Below the pieces are notes generated by a model. It made no database searches. It worked only from the letters and a program-made list of their open reading frames with translations, and was not told the origin of the DNA. DNA of 64,000 nt, from contig OU452199.1 in NCBI GenBank assembly GCA_911728435.2, positions 21,524,860 to 21,588,859 on the forward strand. The letters are read 5' to 3'. The stretch comes from Apoderus coryli (Eukaryota > Arthropoda > Insecta > Coleoptera > Attelabidae). Below are positions 23,551 through 34,432 of the stretch, piece by piece; the first letter of the stretch is position 1; every line of letters begins with the position of its first letter. Made by a program: the position numbers and the translations under genes.

Positions 23551-23892
23551 TTTTTGGGTCGCTCTGAGCTTTCAAACGTGAACATTTACGACGCAACCTC
23601 AGATTTTGTTGTAATATTGATTTATATTTCTTTTTTATATTATGTTCATCAACGGGAGAGATCTTGGGACCGTCGCATTTCGCTTTTTTAATTTTAGAAC
23701 TGGGTATCTGAAATTGCGTGAACGTCTTTACTTCGCGCGATTGGGATTGATGTTCTCCAGGAACCTCGACGGCTGATACACTTGACGTAATTATTTTAAT
23801 ATCGTTGTCAGAAGAATCGTCAGAAAACTCTATGCTTCTTTTGCAATATGTTTTCGAGTTGGCGGTTTTGGTGACCACTAAGCATTCGTTAT
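23525..23892 (-). CDS. Linker/coiled-coil exon of the P-like transposase
   Basis: It begins at a TTTTCAG acceptor (exon base 23892) in frame with the THAP exon. The protein is acidic/serine-rich (SIEFSDDSSDNDIKII), then lysine-rich, then a likely helix (LQQNLRLRRKCSRLKAQ) of the kind that mediates dimerisation in P transposases. It ends at a TAA at 23525. The catalytic frame overlaps this end in another phase, so a 1-nt frameshift near 23530 separates the two. Confidence 0.7.
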
Positions 23893-24345
23893 CTGAAAAG
23901 TGATAAATATACTGATTGATCGACTGACTGAATTAATGTCTTATAGCAGACTATTCGTAATAAAAACATGACCATCGCTAAATAGACCCCAAAATTAAAA
24001 ATTGTGTTTGATGATATCAAATCCAAAAAACTTTAAAATCTCTAAAACGATTAATGATATCATATATTCCAAAATATATATACAAATTTTTCAGCCTAAT
24101 TGCATGACAAACCCCTGCAAAAATGGAGTAAGTGCTATATCCTAATTTCGACCATCGCAGAAATACTAATTTATTAATTATTAAGAGTATTAAATATTTT
24201 TATCAACGCTTTTTCTCCCAAAATATTAAAAATTATTTTTAAAAATAAAAGGGTGGTAGTTTGCGTCCTGCGGCGAATTTTATATATTTTTAAAGTATTT
24301 ATGTATGTAACCTATCAAGAATAACTTCAATATTGACAGACTTAC

Positions 24346-24643
24346 CTTCATGTATTTTATGCGAGACTTGATGGTGTGGTAGGGGAATAGCACTTTTCAG
24401 TAGTCTGGTTCTGTAATTCTTGTCCGTAAACGCATTGGAGTCAAAATGTTTCTCGCATACTTTATATCCCTCAAGTTCGTCAAGTTGATCGATAAATTGA
24501 AGCAAAAATAAATTGCCGCAATTTTCCAACCATTTGCGGGTTCTCATTGGATCCTTCAGGGGAAATCGAAAAAGCGACACTTTGTTGTTTGCGGTATTTC
24601 CACAGTCAAAATATACACATTTATATTTGGTGGCAAAATCCAT
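24346..24643 (-). CDS. THAP DNA-binding domain exon of the P-like transposase
   Basis: The start is taken at ATG 24643 (MDFATKYKCVYFDCG); the longer frame further upstream begins in repeats and adds nothing. The exon encodes about 99 residues with the C2CH zinc pattern: Cys-x4-Cys at the N-terminus, RKWLENCG in the middle, then VCEKHFDSNAF, plus the closing AIPLP motif (the AVPTIF position of THAP domains). It ends IHE-G at the donor TGAAG/GTAAGT (24346). Joining to the acceptor at 23892 gives IHE-D-NECLVVTK in frame. THAP domains bind element ends or host targets in the nucleus. This exon is intact. Confidence 0.85.
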
Positions 24644-24672
24644 TATCACTTTTAGAAAAATACTAAAACACG

Positions 24673-24742
24673 CACAGTAACGACACAGCGATTCTAAGCA
24701 CAGTAACAACACAACGATTCTAAGCACATTAACAACACAAAT
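24673..24742. repeat. About 26-bp tandem repeat at the 5' end of the P-like element
   Basis: AGCACAGTAACAACACAACG-type units occur 2.5 times (AGCACAGTAAC / AGCACATTAAC variants), followed by an (AT)n tract. The position just upstream of the THAP exon suggests subterminal transposase-binding or promoter repeats; that is inference. Confidence 0.6.
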
Positions 24743-24760
24743 ATATATATATATATAGAG

Positions 24761-25955
24761 AGATTTAGGTACTTGGGTATTCCCCTATTGGTGGATGACA
24801 ATCACGTGACGCCAGCGCGTAGAGGTAAATTCTCCAAATACCCAAAAGTTGGTTTAAGTTTATGTTTTCTCGCATATTTGCACTTTGCGCATGCGTTATG
24901 ATACGCTCCTTTGTGAACTCTAAAATAAATAAGAACAAAAATAACCTAATAAACCTTTACTAACCTTAAAAATAATAAAGTGTTTATTAGTGTATGCTTT
25001 TCGAAGTTTTAAAACTCTTAGGACCGAATCTCCAAATACCCAACGCAGTAAAAGGGTCTCATGACATTGCTACTCCCCCACCATCAAATCTCTCAATACT
25101 CGAATCTCCAAATCTTCCTCGCACAAAATAAATAAATAATAAGCTTTAGCTTTATAATAAGTTACTCCGCGCAGGCGTAGTAAATATATTTCTGCATTTC
25201 ACCGTTGACTGAAATTAAATATTTCAATCAACGATTTCACCGACCAAATAATAAATTAGTTCCAGAATCGTTCTGAACTGCAATCAATCATTCAACGATA
25301 AATGTTAGTAAACATTTTTTATGACTTGAACCCTACTTCCCTAGTCATTTATTTCTTTTAAAACGCTTGTATATTATTAAATATCATATCGTTTATAAAA
25401 TAAGCATGAAATTGTATATTAAATATATTAGGGATCTTACATGTTATATTATGTCATTTATTAATAGAAAATATTTCAGTCAACGAATCTAGAGAATAAA
25501 AGAAAAAAATCTACTCACGGCAACGTCTCATTAACGAAATGAACGAATGGGGCAGAACGCCGCTATGTCATCTGTTGCTATTGTACCGCAATATCAGGCA
25601 TCTTGAATAAGAACTTAGTTTGCCCGTTCACAGATGCGCTAGTGCAGTTCAGCAAAGCACGAAAATGATACCAGCGTTCCGAATCTTATTTAATATTTCA
25701 ATCAACGCTATAATATAAAAACAAACTCCCACCTCGTAGGGGAAAGTATACTCGTCCTTGTCTAACATTGCCCATATGATTATTTTATTTCAACACAATA
25801 CATATAACGCCATCTACAATTTCCATGGTTGCATGTTTTTCTAATAGATGTAGCTCGTGTCGAGACAGTTTCAATTTTTGTTTTATTTCCCATATACGCT
25901 GACTATCTATTGTGTAGATTAATCTTTGATTATAGAATCCTCCATGAAATTGCTA
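24761..25955. other. Transposon-derived intergenic DNA
   Basis: 24764-25120 has loosely inverted ends (GATTTAGGTACTTGGGTATT against GATTTGGAGATTCGAGTATT) and may be a diverged MITE. AATATTTCAATCAACG-type motifs occur at 25203-25233 (as an imperfect palindrome), 25469-25487 and 25688-25706. A GC-richer stretch at 25520-25680 has no recognisable protein. No gene. Confidence 0.5.
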
Positions 25956-28662
25956 ACTAACCTCCTACCTACCTAACTAACCACCTACCTACCTAACTAA
26001 CCTCCTACCTACCTTACTAACCCCCTACCTACCTAACTAACCTCCTACCTAACTAACCTCCTACCTACCTAACTAACCTCCTACCTACCTAACTAACCTC
26101 ATACCTACCTAACTAACCTCCTACCTACCTAACTAATCTGAAACTTAAACCTCATGCGCACATATCGGGCCTGCACTTAGCAAGGGCTTCGCCCTTGCTT
26201 TCCTACTTAACTACCTACCTAACTAACTATGTACCTACCGACCAAACCTCCTACCTACATAACTAACCTCCTACCTACCTTACTAACCCCCTACCTACCT
26301 AACTAACCTCCTACCTACCTAACTAACCTCCTACCTACCTAACTAACCTCCTACCTACCTAACTAACCTCCTACCTACCTTACTAACCTCCTACCTACCT
26401 AACTAACCTCCTACCTACCTTACTAACCTCCTATCTACCTAACTAACCTCCTACCTACCTAACTAACCTCCTACCTACATTACTAACCTCCTACCTACCT
26501 TACTAACCTCCTACCTACCTAACTAACCTCCTACCTACCTAACTAACCTCCTACCTACCTAACTAACCTCCTACCTACCTACCTAACTAATCTGAAACTT
26601 AAACCTCATGCGCACATATCGGGCCTGCACTTAGCAAGGGCTTCGCCCTTGCTTTCCTACTTAACTACCTACCTAACTAACTATCTACCTACCGACCAAA
26701 CCTCCTACCTAACTAACCTCCTACCTACCTAACTAACCTCCTACCTACCTTACTAACCCCCTACCTACCTAACTAACCTACCTACCTAACCTCCTACCTA
26801 CCTAACTAACCTCCTACCTACCTAACTAACCTCCTACCTACCTAACTAACCTCCTACCTACCTTACTAACCTCCTGCCTACCTAACTAACCTCCTACCTA
26901 CCTAACTAACCTCCTGCCTACCTTACTGACCTCCTACCTACCTAACTAACCTCCTACCTACCTTACTAACCTCCTACCTACCTAACTAACCTCCTACCTA
27001 CCTAACTAACCACCTACCTACCTAACTAACCTCCTACCTACCTTACTAACCCCCTACCTACCTAACTAACCTCCTACCTAACTAACCTCCTACCTACCTA
27101 ACTAACCTCCTACCTACCTAACTAACCTCCTACCTACCTAACTAACCTCCTACCTACCTAACTAATCTGAAACTTAAACCTCATGCGCACATATCGGGCC
27201 TGCACATAGCAAGGGCTTCGCCCTTGCTTTCCTACTTAACTACCTACCTAACTAACTATGTACCTACCGACCAAACCTCCTACCTACCTAACTAACCTCC
27301 TACCTACCTTACTAACCCCCTACCTACCTAACTAACCTCCTACATACCTAACTAACCTCCTACCTACCTAACTAACCTCCTACCTACCTAACTAACCTCC
27401 TACCTACCTTACTAACCTCCTACCTACCTAACTAACCTCCTACCTACCTTACTAACCTCCTATCTACCTAACTAACCTCCTACCTACCTAACTAACCTCC
27501 TACCTACATTACTAACCTCCTACCTACCTTACTAACCTCCTACCTACCTAACTAACCTCCTACCTACCTAACTAACCTCCTACCTACCTAACTAACCTCC
27601 TACCTACCTAACTAACCTCCTACCTACCTACCTAACTAATCTGAAACTTAAACCTCATGCGCACATATCGGGCCTGCACTTAGCAAGGGCTTCGCCCTTG
27701 CTTTCCTACTTAACTACCTACCTAACTATCTACCTACCGACCAAACCTCCTACCTACCTAACTAACCTCCTACCTACCTAACTAACCTCCTACCTACCTT
27801 ACTAACCCCCTACCTACCTAACTAACCTACCTACCTAACCTCCTACCTACCTAACTAACCTCCTACCTACCTAACTAACCTCCTACCTACCTAACTAACC
27901 TCCTACCTACCTTACTAACCTCCTGCCTACCTAACTAACCTCCTACCTACCTAACTAACCTCCTGCCTACCTTACTGACCTCCTACCTACCTAACTAACC
28001 TCCTACCTACCTAACTAACCTCCTACCTACCTTACTAACCTCCTACCTACCTAACTAACCTCCTACCTACCTAACTAACCTCCTACCTACCTAACTAACC
28101 ACCTACCTACCTAACTAACCTCCTACCTACCTTACTAACCCCCTAGCTACCTAACTAACCTCCTACCTAACTAACTTCCTACCTACCTAACTAACCTCCT
28201 ACCTACCTAACTAACCTCCTACCTACCTAACTAACCTCCTACCTACCTTACTAACCTCCTACCTACCTAACTAATCTGAAACTTAAACCTCATGCGCACA
28301 TATCGGGCCTGCACTTAGCAAGGGCTTCGCCCTTGCTTTCCTACTTAACTACCTACCTAACTAATTATCTACCTACCGACCAAACCTCCTACCTACCTAA
28401 CTAACTATCTACCTACCGACCAAACCTCCTACCTACCTAACTAACTACCTAACTAACTACCTAACTACCTAACTACCTACCTACCGACCAAAAACCTCCT
28501 ACCTACCTAACTAACCTCCTACCTACCTTACTAACCCCCTACCTACCTAACTAACCTCCTACCTATCTAACCTCCTCCTACCTAACTAACCTCCTACCTA
28601 CCTAACTAACCTCCTACCTACCTAACTAACCTCCTACCTACCTAACTAACCTCCTACCAACC
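25956..28662. repeat. 20-bp minisatellite with five hairpin modules (left inverted arm)
   Basis: The unit is CTAACTAACCTCCTACCTAC, i.e. the 16-bp unit with an extra CTAA, with TTACTAAC and CCCC variants. Modules at about 26136-26215, 26587-26662, 27163-27238, 27640-27712 and 28271-28345 start CTGAAACTTAAACCTCATGC and carry GCAAGGGCTTCGCCCTTGC without change. Long-range repetition is visible: blocks around 26090-26700 resemble 27130-27740, so the array has its own higher-order period of about 1 kb. Confidence 0.95.
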
Positions 28663-29211
28663 ATTTTTTGCACTATTTCGATTGACAGTTTGTGAGAAAT
28701 CGAGTTTAAATGACAGTGATATTTTGCGTTCCTTTTACTACAAAAATGAAAATATTGAATATCAAATTATTATGTAGAATGAAAATAAAATCTGGCAACA
28801 TTGATACTGATTGAAGAATAATGACATTTGTTTCAAATTAAATAATACCAAACATAACCAATTTTAATTAGAACTGCTTATTATTGAGAAAATGATAATA
28901 TTTATTACTGAAATTAAAACTACATAAATATTTGAACTTATTGTCCAATACGAGGTCCAATATGTACAAAGTTATCCAAGAATTGATGTAACTATGGAAC
29001 TTCTATTAAACTGAATTGATATAAGTACTATTTTAACACATTTAGTACCATAGTATGCGTGAGTACATAATCTAGTTTATTTTATAATCAACTTAAAAAA
29101 AGTGAAAATACCATAGCTAATTATGTTCAAAATAGTCTATTTAATGATCACATAAAAAAAAAAATCCAAAAAAAGTAGTTATTTCGAGCTGCAGGCTAGG
29201 GCACCAGAGCC
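28663..29211. repeat. 549-bp flank of the array, left arm of a large inverted repeat
   Basis: From ACCATTTTTTGCACTATTTC to GGCTAGGGCACCAGAGCC this sequence is nearly identical to the reverse complement of 61090-61644. It has no reading frame of note. Homology stops sharply at 29211/61090, exactly where the truncated THAP element begins on the left side. Confidence 0.93.
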
Positions 29212-30037
29212 TAGTTTAGATCCAAGAAAATATACAGTTACGGCAAATTTCATGAACTCACTTGTATATCTCCGACCTTTCAATGATTTCTTGGATAAAT
29301 TATACTGCATAATAACAAAATTAGCCAAACCTTCCTTAAAATTAGTTTTAACAAACTCAATATAATCTTCTTTATCGAATGGTCTGTTCGAAAGTTCCGG
29401 TAATTCTATCGAACTTTCTTTTAAGGTTCTGCACCTCCATTTTCAAGGCTTTTTTCTTGGATATTGCTCAGATATTCCTGGAGATATTTGCAGTTGTTCT
29501 GTAATTTAGAATTTCATCTAATATCTACTTAAAGATAGAATTTGTAGTTAAAAGTAGCTTACTATCTAAAGGGTTGTTTTCCAAATTCAAGTCATCAAAT
29601 ACCAGAGAAGATCCATCCGATATCGTTGATGGTTGTGGAGAATCGGCGCGCACTTAAAACAAATTAATTAAATATGTACATACGACTGACACAACACTCA
29701 TCAAACATTTACCTTGCTCGCTAACCACCTTTTAAAAAATAGTCGGTATGGCTTCCCTTTTGTGCTTGCTGTTGCCAAAACCAGCAAACATTTTCTCCTC
29801 AAAATGTTCACTACAAACTTTGCGGTTAAACACTTTTTCCGGTTCGTTCGATATCAAGTCTAACCTGCCAATGTTTTCCACCCATTGAAGTTGCCTTGAA
29901 AATTATTTAAAAAATATAGCTAAAACATTCAACATTTTGTGTAGGTACATTACATACCTTATTGGATCACTCGGAATTTTGAAATATCTTATTAACTTTC
30001 CAGTTTTGTGGCTGTTGTTACTACAATAATTTGTCAT
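29212..30037 (-). pseudogene. Truncated P/THAP-type transposase gene
   Basis: Minus-strand exon 1 (29958-30037) reads MTNYCSNNSHKTGKLIRYF and ends AAG/GTATGT. Exon 2 from 29894 continues QLQWVENIGRLDL, VCSEHFEEKMF and REAIPTIF, a complete THAP zinc-finger pattern except that the first zinc-ligand spacing is irregular. A stop follows the AIPTIF motif. Near 29410-29215 a further exon reads PFDKEDYIEFVKTNFKEG.. and LKGRRYTSEFMKFAVTVYF, which is the block preceding the catalytic core in P-type transposases. Coding sequence then ends at the inverted-repeat border (29211). Clearly a fragment. Confidence 0.7.
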
Positions 30038-30454
30038 TGTCTTTCACCACACCAAAGATTTATGTAGGTACACAATTATTAATCTATGCTTTCACTAACA
30101 GTTAATTAAATAAACACTATTGTTCTTAAAACTAGAATTCAATAAATCTTATAACCAAATAACTAATAAAAATGGAAAAACGTTGAAAACTTTTTATAAA
30201 ATGGAATAAACGAATGTAAACAATCATTAATATTCGTCCATATTGGAATTTTACCCAATTCGACAGCTTGCGCACAAAATCGCGCGAACGAACACAAAAT
30301 CCCATCGAAATCGTCAAGTAAAACTTCTGGTTAGCGTAGCTTTCTTATTCTATGATACTACAACATACAAACAACAAACAACTAGTATATAAACATTATT
30401 CTATGATACAACTGTGGCAAAATGTTCTGAACAAACACGGCAATTTTCCATGGT

Positions 30455-30466
30455 GTATATATAAAA
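30455..30466 (+). promoter_or_regulatory. Candidate TATA box
   Basis: TATATATAAAAC lies about 70 bp upstream of the ATG at 30527, at a plausible distance for a start site near 30485. Supports, but does not prove, the small gene below. Confidence 0.35.
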
Positions 30467-30526
30467 CTATTTACTAAAAAGAAACATTTTACACTAGTTA
30501 ATCTTTCAGATTATTTAGTTAATAAG

Positions 30527-33500
30527 ATGGCAAACGTGGAAAACAATATTGAAGTGAGTATTTTAACTAAATTTTCTTTAACATTTTAACAACAAAATTT
30601 CATTTTCACAAAAAAAAATGAACGCCACCAAACGGGACCAAACTATTCAAATGTACCATTCAAATAAGATAAATCTCCAATAAATAGCAAAAATTTCTTT
30701 TCTCGTCATTACTAATTATTTTACAATAAGATTTCAAAAAGTTAATAAATGAGTGTAATATAATAAAATAAATATCTCTAAAACTACTTACCCTTTTATA
30801 GTGTTCTCATTTGGGTATTTAATTTTACTTTTAGATAAACAGTAACAATGGAGAGATGGTCGTTAAGGCCAACAAAAATGTGCGTGATGGAAATTCTGCT
30901 CTAATAAACTATTTTCAGGTAAAAATGCTGAACAGGTCTGAACGGTTCTTCTCGAGAACATCAGGTTCCAAAAACCCGTTACGCTGTTCATCTGGTCTTT
31001 TTATCAAATTTTAGCACAAAATGAATAAAATGTAAATTGAAGTTATTTTTCTACACTCCTCTGACACACACCAACATTATTTTCACATCTAATTTGTTCC
31101 GCTTTGCTTTTTTAGTTGAATTGTTTAATAGAATTTTTGTAAATCTATTTTAAAACATATGTTTCATTGGCAATGTGGTGCATGAGCGATTTCGCACATT
31201 TTTTTATATGATTGCTGCATTATTTTTCTGATTTCATTTTGTATCAGATTTATGAATTATTGGAATTATTTGTTAATTAGCAATCAACAGTTTAAATGTT
31301 CAACCATAGCATTGTCTTTATAACGACAATGCCATAGATAAGAAATCATCTATGGTTCAACCATTATGCATGTGACCTATACTGCACGCTCTGGTGCGTT
31401 AGTGGATTTGTGTAAATTGCATTTTCCAGGAATCTATTGTATTAGGCTTATTTATCTAGTACCGCTTATAAACAAGAGATGGCCCCATGATTCGTTTGCT
31501 GACTTCAAATTTAACGGGGATTCCCGTTTCTCAATTTTGTTATATTTCTCACCCGATACCAAACCACATGATGTGACTTAAAACAGATAAAAATAAACTC
31601 AAACGAATCACTTTTAAACCACAGAAAATAATCATTTTTAAAAAATAGAAAATTAATATAAAAACACAATAGTACTTACACAGCCGACATACTGAAAATT
31701 GTCTTATGGGATCGGTATCACCCTCAATATTATCCCAGACAACAAATGAATACATCACACGTGCAGTTTTTTGACCACAACTCAACCACAGTTAAATAAT
31801 AGCCATTCTGATTCATTGTGTTGCATATTGTGAGTATAACACTATAATAATAAAAATAACATCTATATTGCAAAAAAAATGAATAAGAATCCAACTTTCG
31901 ACACTGCATTTTTCCGAGGAACTCCACAATCTTCCAAGTATCGAAACAACCATTTTCTCTTTCATACTTCATCTGTTTGTAGCCGGCATAGGTACTCAGA
32001 CATGCGACTGCACACCGACATATGTAATACACAGTTGTAGTGGTACCTTGATTAAGCTAAGAGATTCTAACCAACATTTTGTGGTTGCAAAATAATTCGT
32101 CTGAGTTAAGCCTAAATATATATAGGGTAAAGGATATAGTCGTTGGCCATGTTAACAGAAAATCGACATTATTAGTTTGTGTAACATTTTGTCCTATGAA
32201 TGTACATACAAATTTGTATGGATATTAAATTAGAGTCATAATTAATCATTTTCTAGGGTCTAATTAGATTTAGGTTAGGAAAAATCGCGCCAATTTAATA
32301 TGCCAATATTGAAATCTTACTCCAAAAACAGTTATTGGCCGGCCGGCCAATAGCTGTATTAAATTCGTAAAAAAATAATTTGTAGGTTGTATTGTATCAC
32401 CTTAGGTTATATTATTATCATTGTTGTTTTTGTAATGTCAAAGAGTAAACAGTCGTCGTCTAAGCGTGGCCAATCACTATCACAGTACGTTTTTTTAGTA
32501 AGAACATGCCAAAGGTATCAGAAGGTGTTTCGTACCGAAAACAATATATCGAAGCAGATGTCGTTAACGTTTTGGAGTCTATCAAAAATGGTATGAGTCA
32601 AAGAGAAGCTTCTAAGCTATACCGCATTCCTCGGGCCCCCTTCAATTCCAGACAAGTAAAAAAATTAATGATAAGGTTTCCCTTGGACCTAACCCAATAT
32701 TGACTTTGGAAGAAGAGGCAGTTCTAGGAAGATGGATTTTGACCTCACACAAAAAAGGGTTTCCACGTGGAATAGAAGACATTCAAGCCTTTGTGAAATA
32801 TTTCCTTGATGAAACTCTTAGAAAAAAATCGTTTAAAGATAATCTTCTAGGAAAAGGATGGTATCAAGCTTATTTAAAACGCCACCCAAATTTAACGCTC
32901 AGAACCTCCGAAGAAATTACAGCAGCCAGCTCTGTTGTAGCCGTAGCAGACATTAGAAATAGGTTTTCCAGCGTGCAAGACTAAAGGAAAAACAATTATT
33001 TGATATTCTTGACGATCCCAGTCGAATATATAATGAGGACGAAACCAGCTTTTGGCTTTGTCCAAACAACAAAAACCGAGAGGAGCGAGAAATGTATATG
33101 AAATACAACATCATCCCAAAAATAATAACACAGTAATTTTCACATTTTCAGCTTGTCGTGATCTAACTCCTCCTATGATTATATATGCCTACAAAAGATT
33201 ACCAGCCGAAATTGTTAAATCAGTACCGGATACCTGGGGCATCGGATGCAGCGACAATGATTGGATGAACAACCAACTGTTCTACGAGTATATAGGAATT
33301 GTCCTTTATCCTTACTTTAAAAAAAATAACAGAAAATTTCCAATAATCTTATATGTTGATGGCCATAGTACACATTTGACATATGAAATTAGCGAATTAT
33401 GCACAAAGTTACAAATAATTTTAATTGCTCTTTATCCTAACGCAACACGAATTATGCACCCCGCTGATGTAACTATTGAGCCAGGTAAATTTCCGTGTCC

Positions 33501-34432
33501 CCCAATACAACTCGCGCCTCATTAACATATTTAATGTTCCACATCACAGAACAAATTATGAGACTAGAGCTCCAGTGTCAAGAGCTTGCACATTGACTAA
33601 CAAATACAACTTCCATAGGGAACTAGATTTTTTCAGTAATAATGTTCCTCAGTTTTAAAAACAGTGGTTAACAATGTAAAACCAGAAACTATAATACATG
33701 GGTGGGCTTTTTCCATGGAATTCGTCTGCAATCGATTATTCCAAATGCACTGGTAAGGAATAAGAAATAAATCCTAATGAAGATCAAAATGAACTAAGTG
33801 AAATGACGATCGAAACGTTTATAAAAATTGTTGGAGTGTAAAAAATGGAAAGACTCAAAAACTTTATTGAAAATGATCTGCACACTGCCGATTTTTGACA
33901 CTTTTTTATCTTTATAAGGAGTTTTTAAAGGTATTACCCGAGGATATGGATCAATTCGAAGTTACGGATCAACCCAAAACTACGATTCATCTACCTAGTA
34001 TTTAAATTCAATTAAAAATCTAAGTAAGTAGGTGGGTAGAAGCATTTTAAAATGGTGGCCAATTACTTTCCATTTTGGTATGCCAATATTACTATACGAC
34101 TCTGGCCAATAACTATAAAATCTGCTCCTGCGAAAAAAACACTTTTTAATAAATATTAAAACCTTTTCAATAAGAAATGGCGTACTGAGTCATAAAGACG
34201 AGGCTTTCAGCTACTATTTAATGTATTATTTTAATATAAGGCTTTTAGTAATAATAAATGCCTTACATATTTTCCAAACTGTAAAGCTTAAGTGGCCAAT
34301 CACTGTAGCCTTTACCCTATCAAAAAATTAGTTTACATTCAAAACATTATTACAATAATAATAAATTAACAGTAATTATCTTCATTTCAGCCTATTCCTA
34401 TACAACAACATTCAAGCAACGTATCAATGTAA
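30527..34432 (+). CDS. Possible three-exon gene for a 50-residue peptide
   Basis: Exon 1 (30527-30553) reads MANVENNIE and ends at GAA/GTGAGT. Exon 2 (30835-30918) follows ACTTTTAG, reads 28 codons starting INSNNGEMVVKAN and ending NYFQ, and ends CAG/GTAAAA. Exon 3 (34391-34432) follows TTCATTTCAG and reads PIPIQQHSSNVSM then TAA, overlapping an AATAAA signal. All three exons join in phase 0 with no stops, which is the main support. The second intron (3.47 kb) contains a pogo/Tigger element. I do not recognise the peptide; it has no signal sequence. It could be a small host gene, the 5' part of a longer gene, or a coincidence of splice-like sites. Confidence 0.4.
30919..32124. other. Intronic/intergenic DNA with one antisense exon candidate
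   Basis: Mostly AT-rich. On the minus strand 31755-31680 reads MYSFVVWDNIEGDTDPIRQF and runs into a strong donor (CTGT/GTAAGT), so it could be a first coding exon of another gene, but I found no partner exon. The palindrome CATTGTCTTTATAACGACAA lies at 31310-31329. Other frames here look like chance. Confidence 0.35.
32506..34010 (+). pseudogene. pogo/Tigger transposase, frameshifted
   Basis: The start MPKVSEGVSYRKQYIEADV leads a psq-type helix-turn-helix (MSQREASKLYRIPRAPF). After a frameshift near 32695 a CENP-B-type DNA-binding domain follows (LEEEAVLGRWI, FPRGIEDIQAFVKYF, GWYQAYLKRHPNL). After a stop/frameshift near 32980 the DDE catalytic domain reads YNEDETSFWLCP, a garbled stretch, then FTFSACRDLTPPMIIYAYKR, IILYVDGHSTHLTYEI and LYPNATRIMHPADV. 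Normal Tigger sequence is then replaced by a reverse-transcriptase tail and resumes at about 33660 (VVNNVKPETI, then PWNSSAIDYSKCTG in another frame). At least three frame breaks; inactive. Confidence 0.88.
33528..33655 (+). mobile_element. Reverse-transcriptase C-terminal fragment inside the Tigger gene
   Basis: This 128-bp segment (reading FNVPHHRTNYETRAPVSRAC then NKYNFHRELDFFSNNVPQF) is homologous to 57794-57921, the 3' end of a non-LTR element. It replaces the stretch of Tigger that should follow the HPADV motif. Flanking Tigger coding sequence exists on both sides. Confidence 0.75.

Larger units (their letters stand above)
22039..24760 (-). mobile_element. P-element-like (THAP) DNA transposon, damaged
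   Basis: The element runs on the minus strand from a 5' end with short subterminal repeats (24673-24742) through a THAP exon, a second exon, a catalytic frame and a 3' end shared with 21201-21525. The gene order THAP zinc finger, helical/coiled linker, then an RNase-H-like catalytic region matches P-element/THAP9 transposases. I could not define terminal inverted repeats or the 8-bp duplication. The C-terminal third of the transposase is missing. Confidence 0.75.
32125..34317 (+). mobile_element. pogo/Tigger-type DNA transposon
   Basis: GGGTAAAGGATATAGT near 32125 and the matching ACTGTAGCCTTTACCC ending at 34317 are terminal inverted repeats that continue to a shared TTGGCCA about 25 bp in. 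TA dinucleotides flank both ends, as expected for IS630/Tc1/pogo elements. Length is about 2.19 kb. It carries one decayed transposase gene on the plus strand, with a foreign segment in it (33528-33655). Confidence 0.88.

Noticed and set aside
25956..28662. Array resembling a CRISPR (repeat units with regularly placed inserts)
   Set aside because: The inserts are copies of one module rather than unique spacers, the unit is a drifting 20-bp minisatellite, and the rest of the window is eukaryotic.
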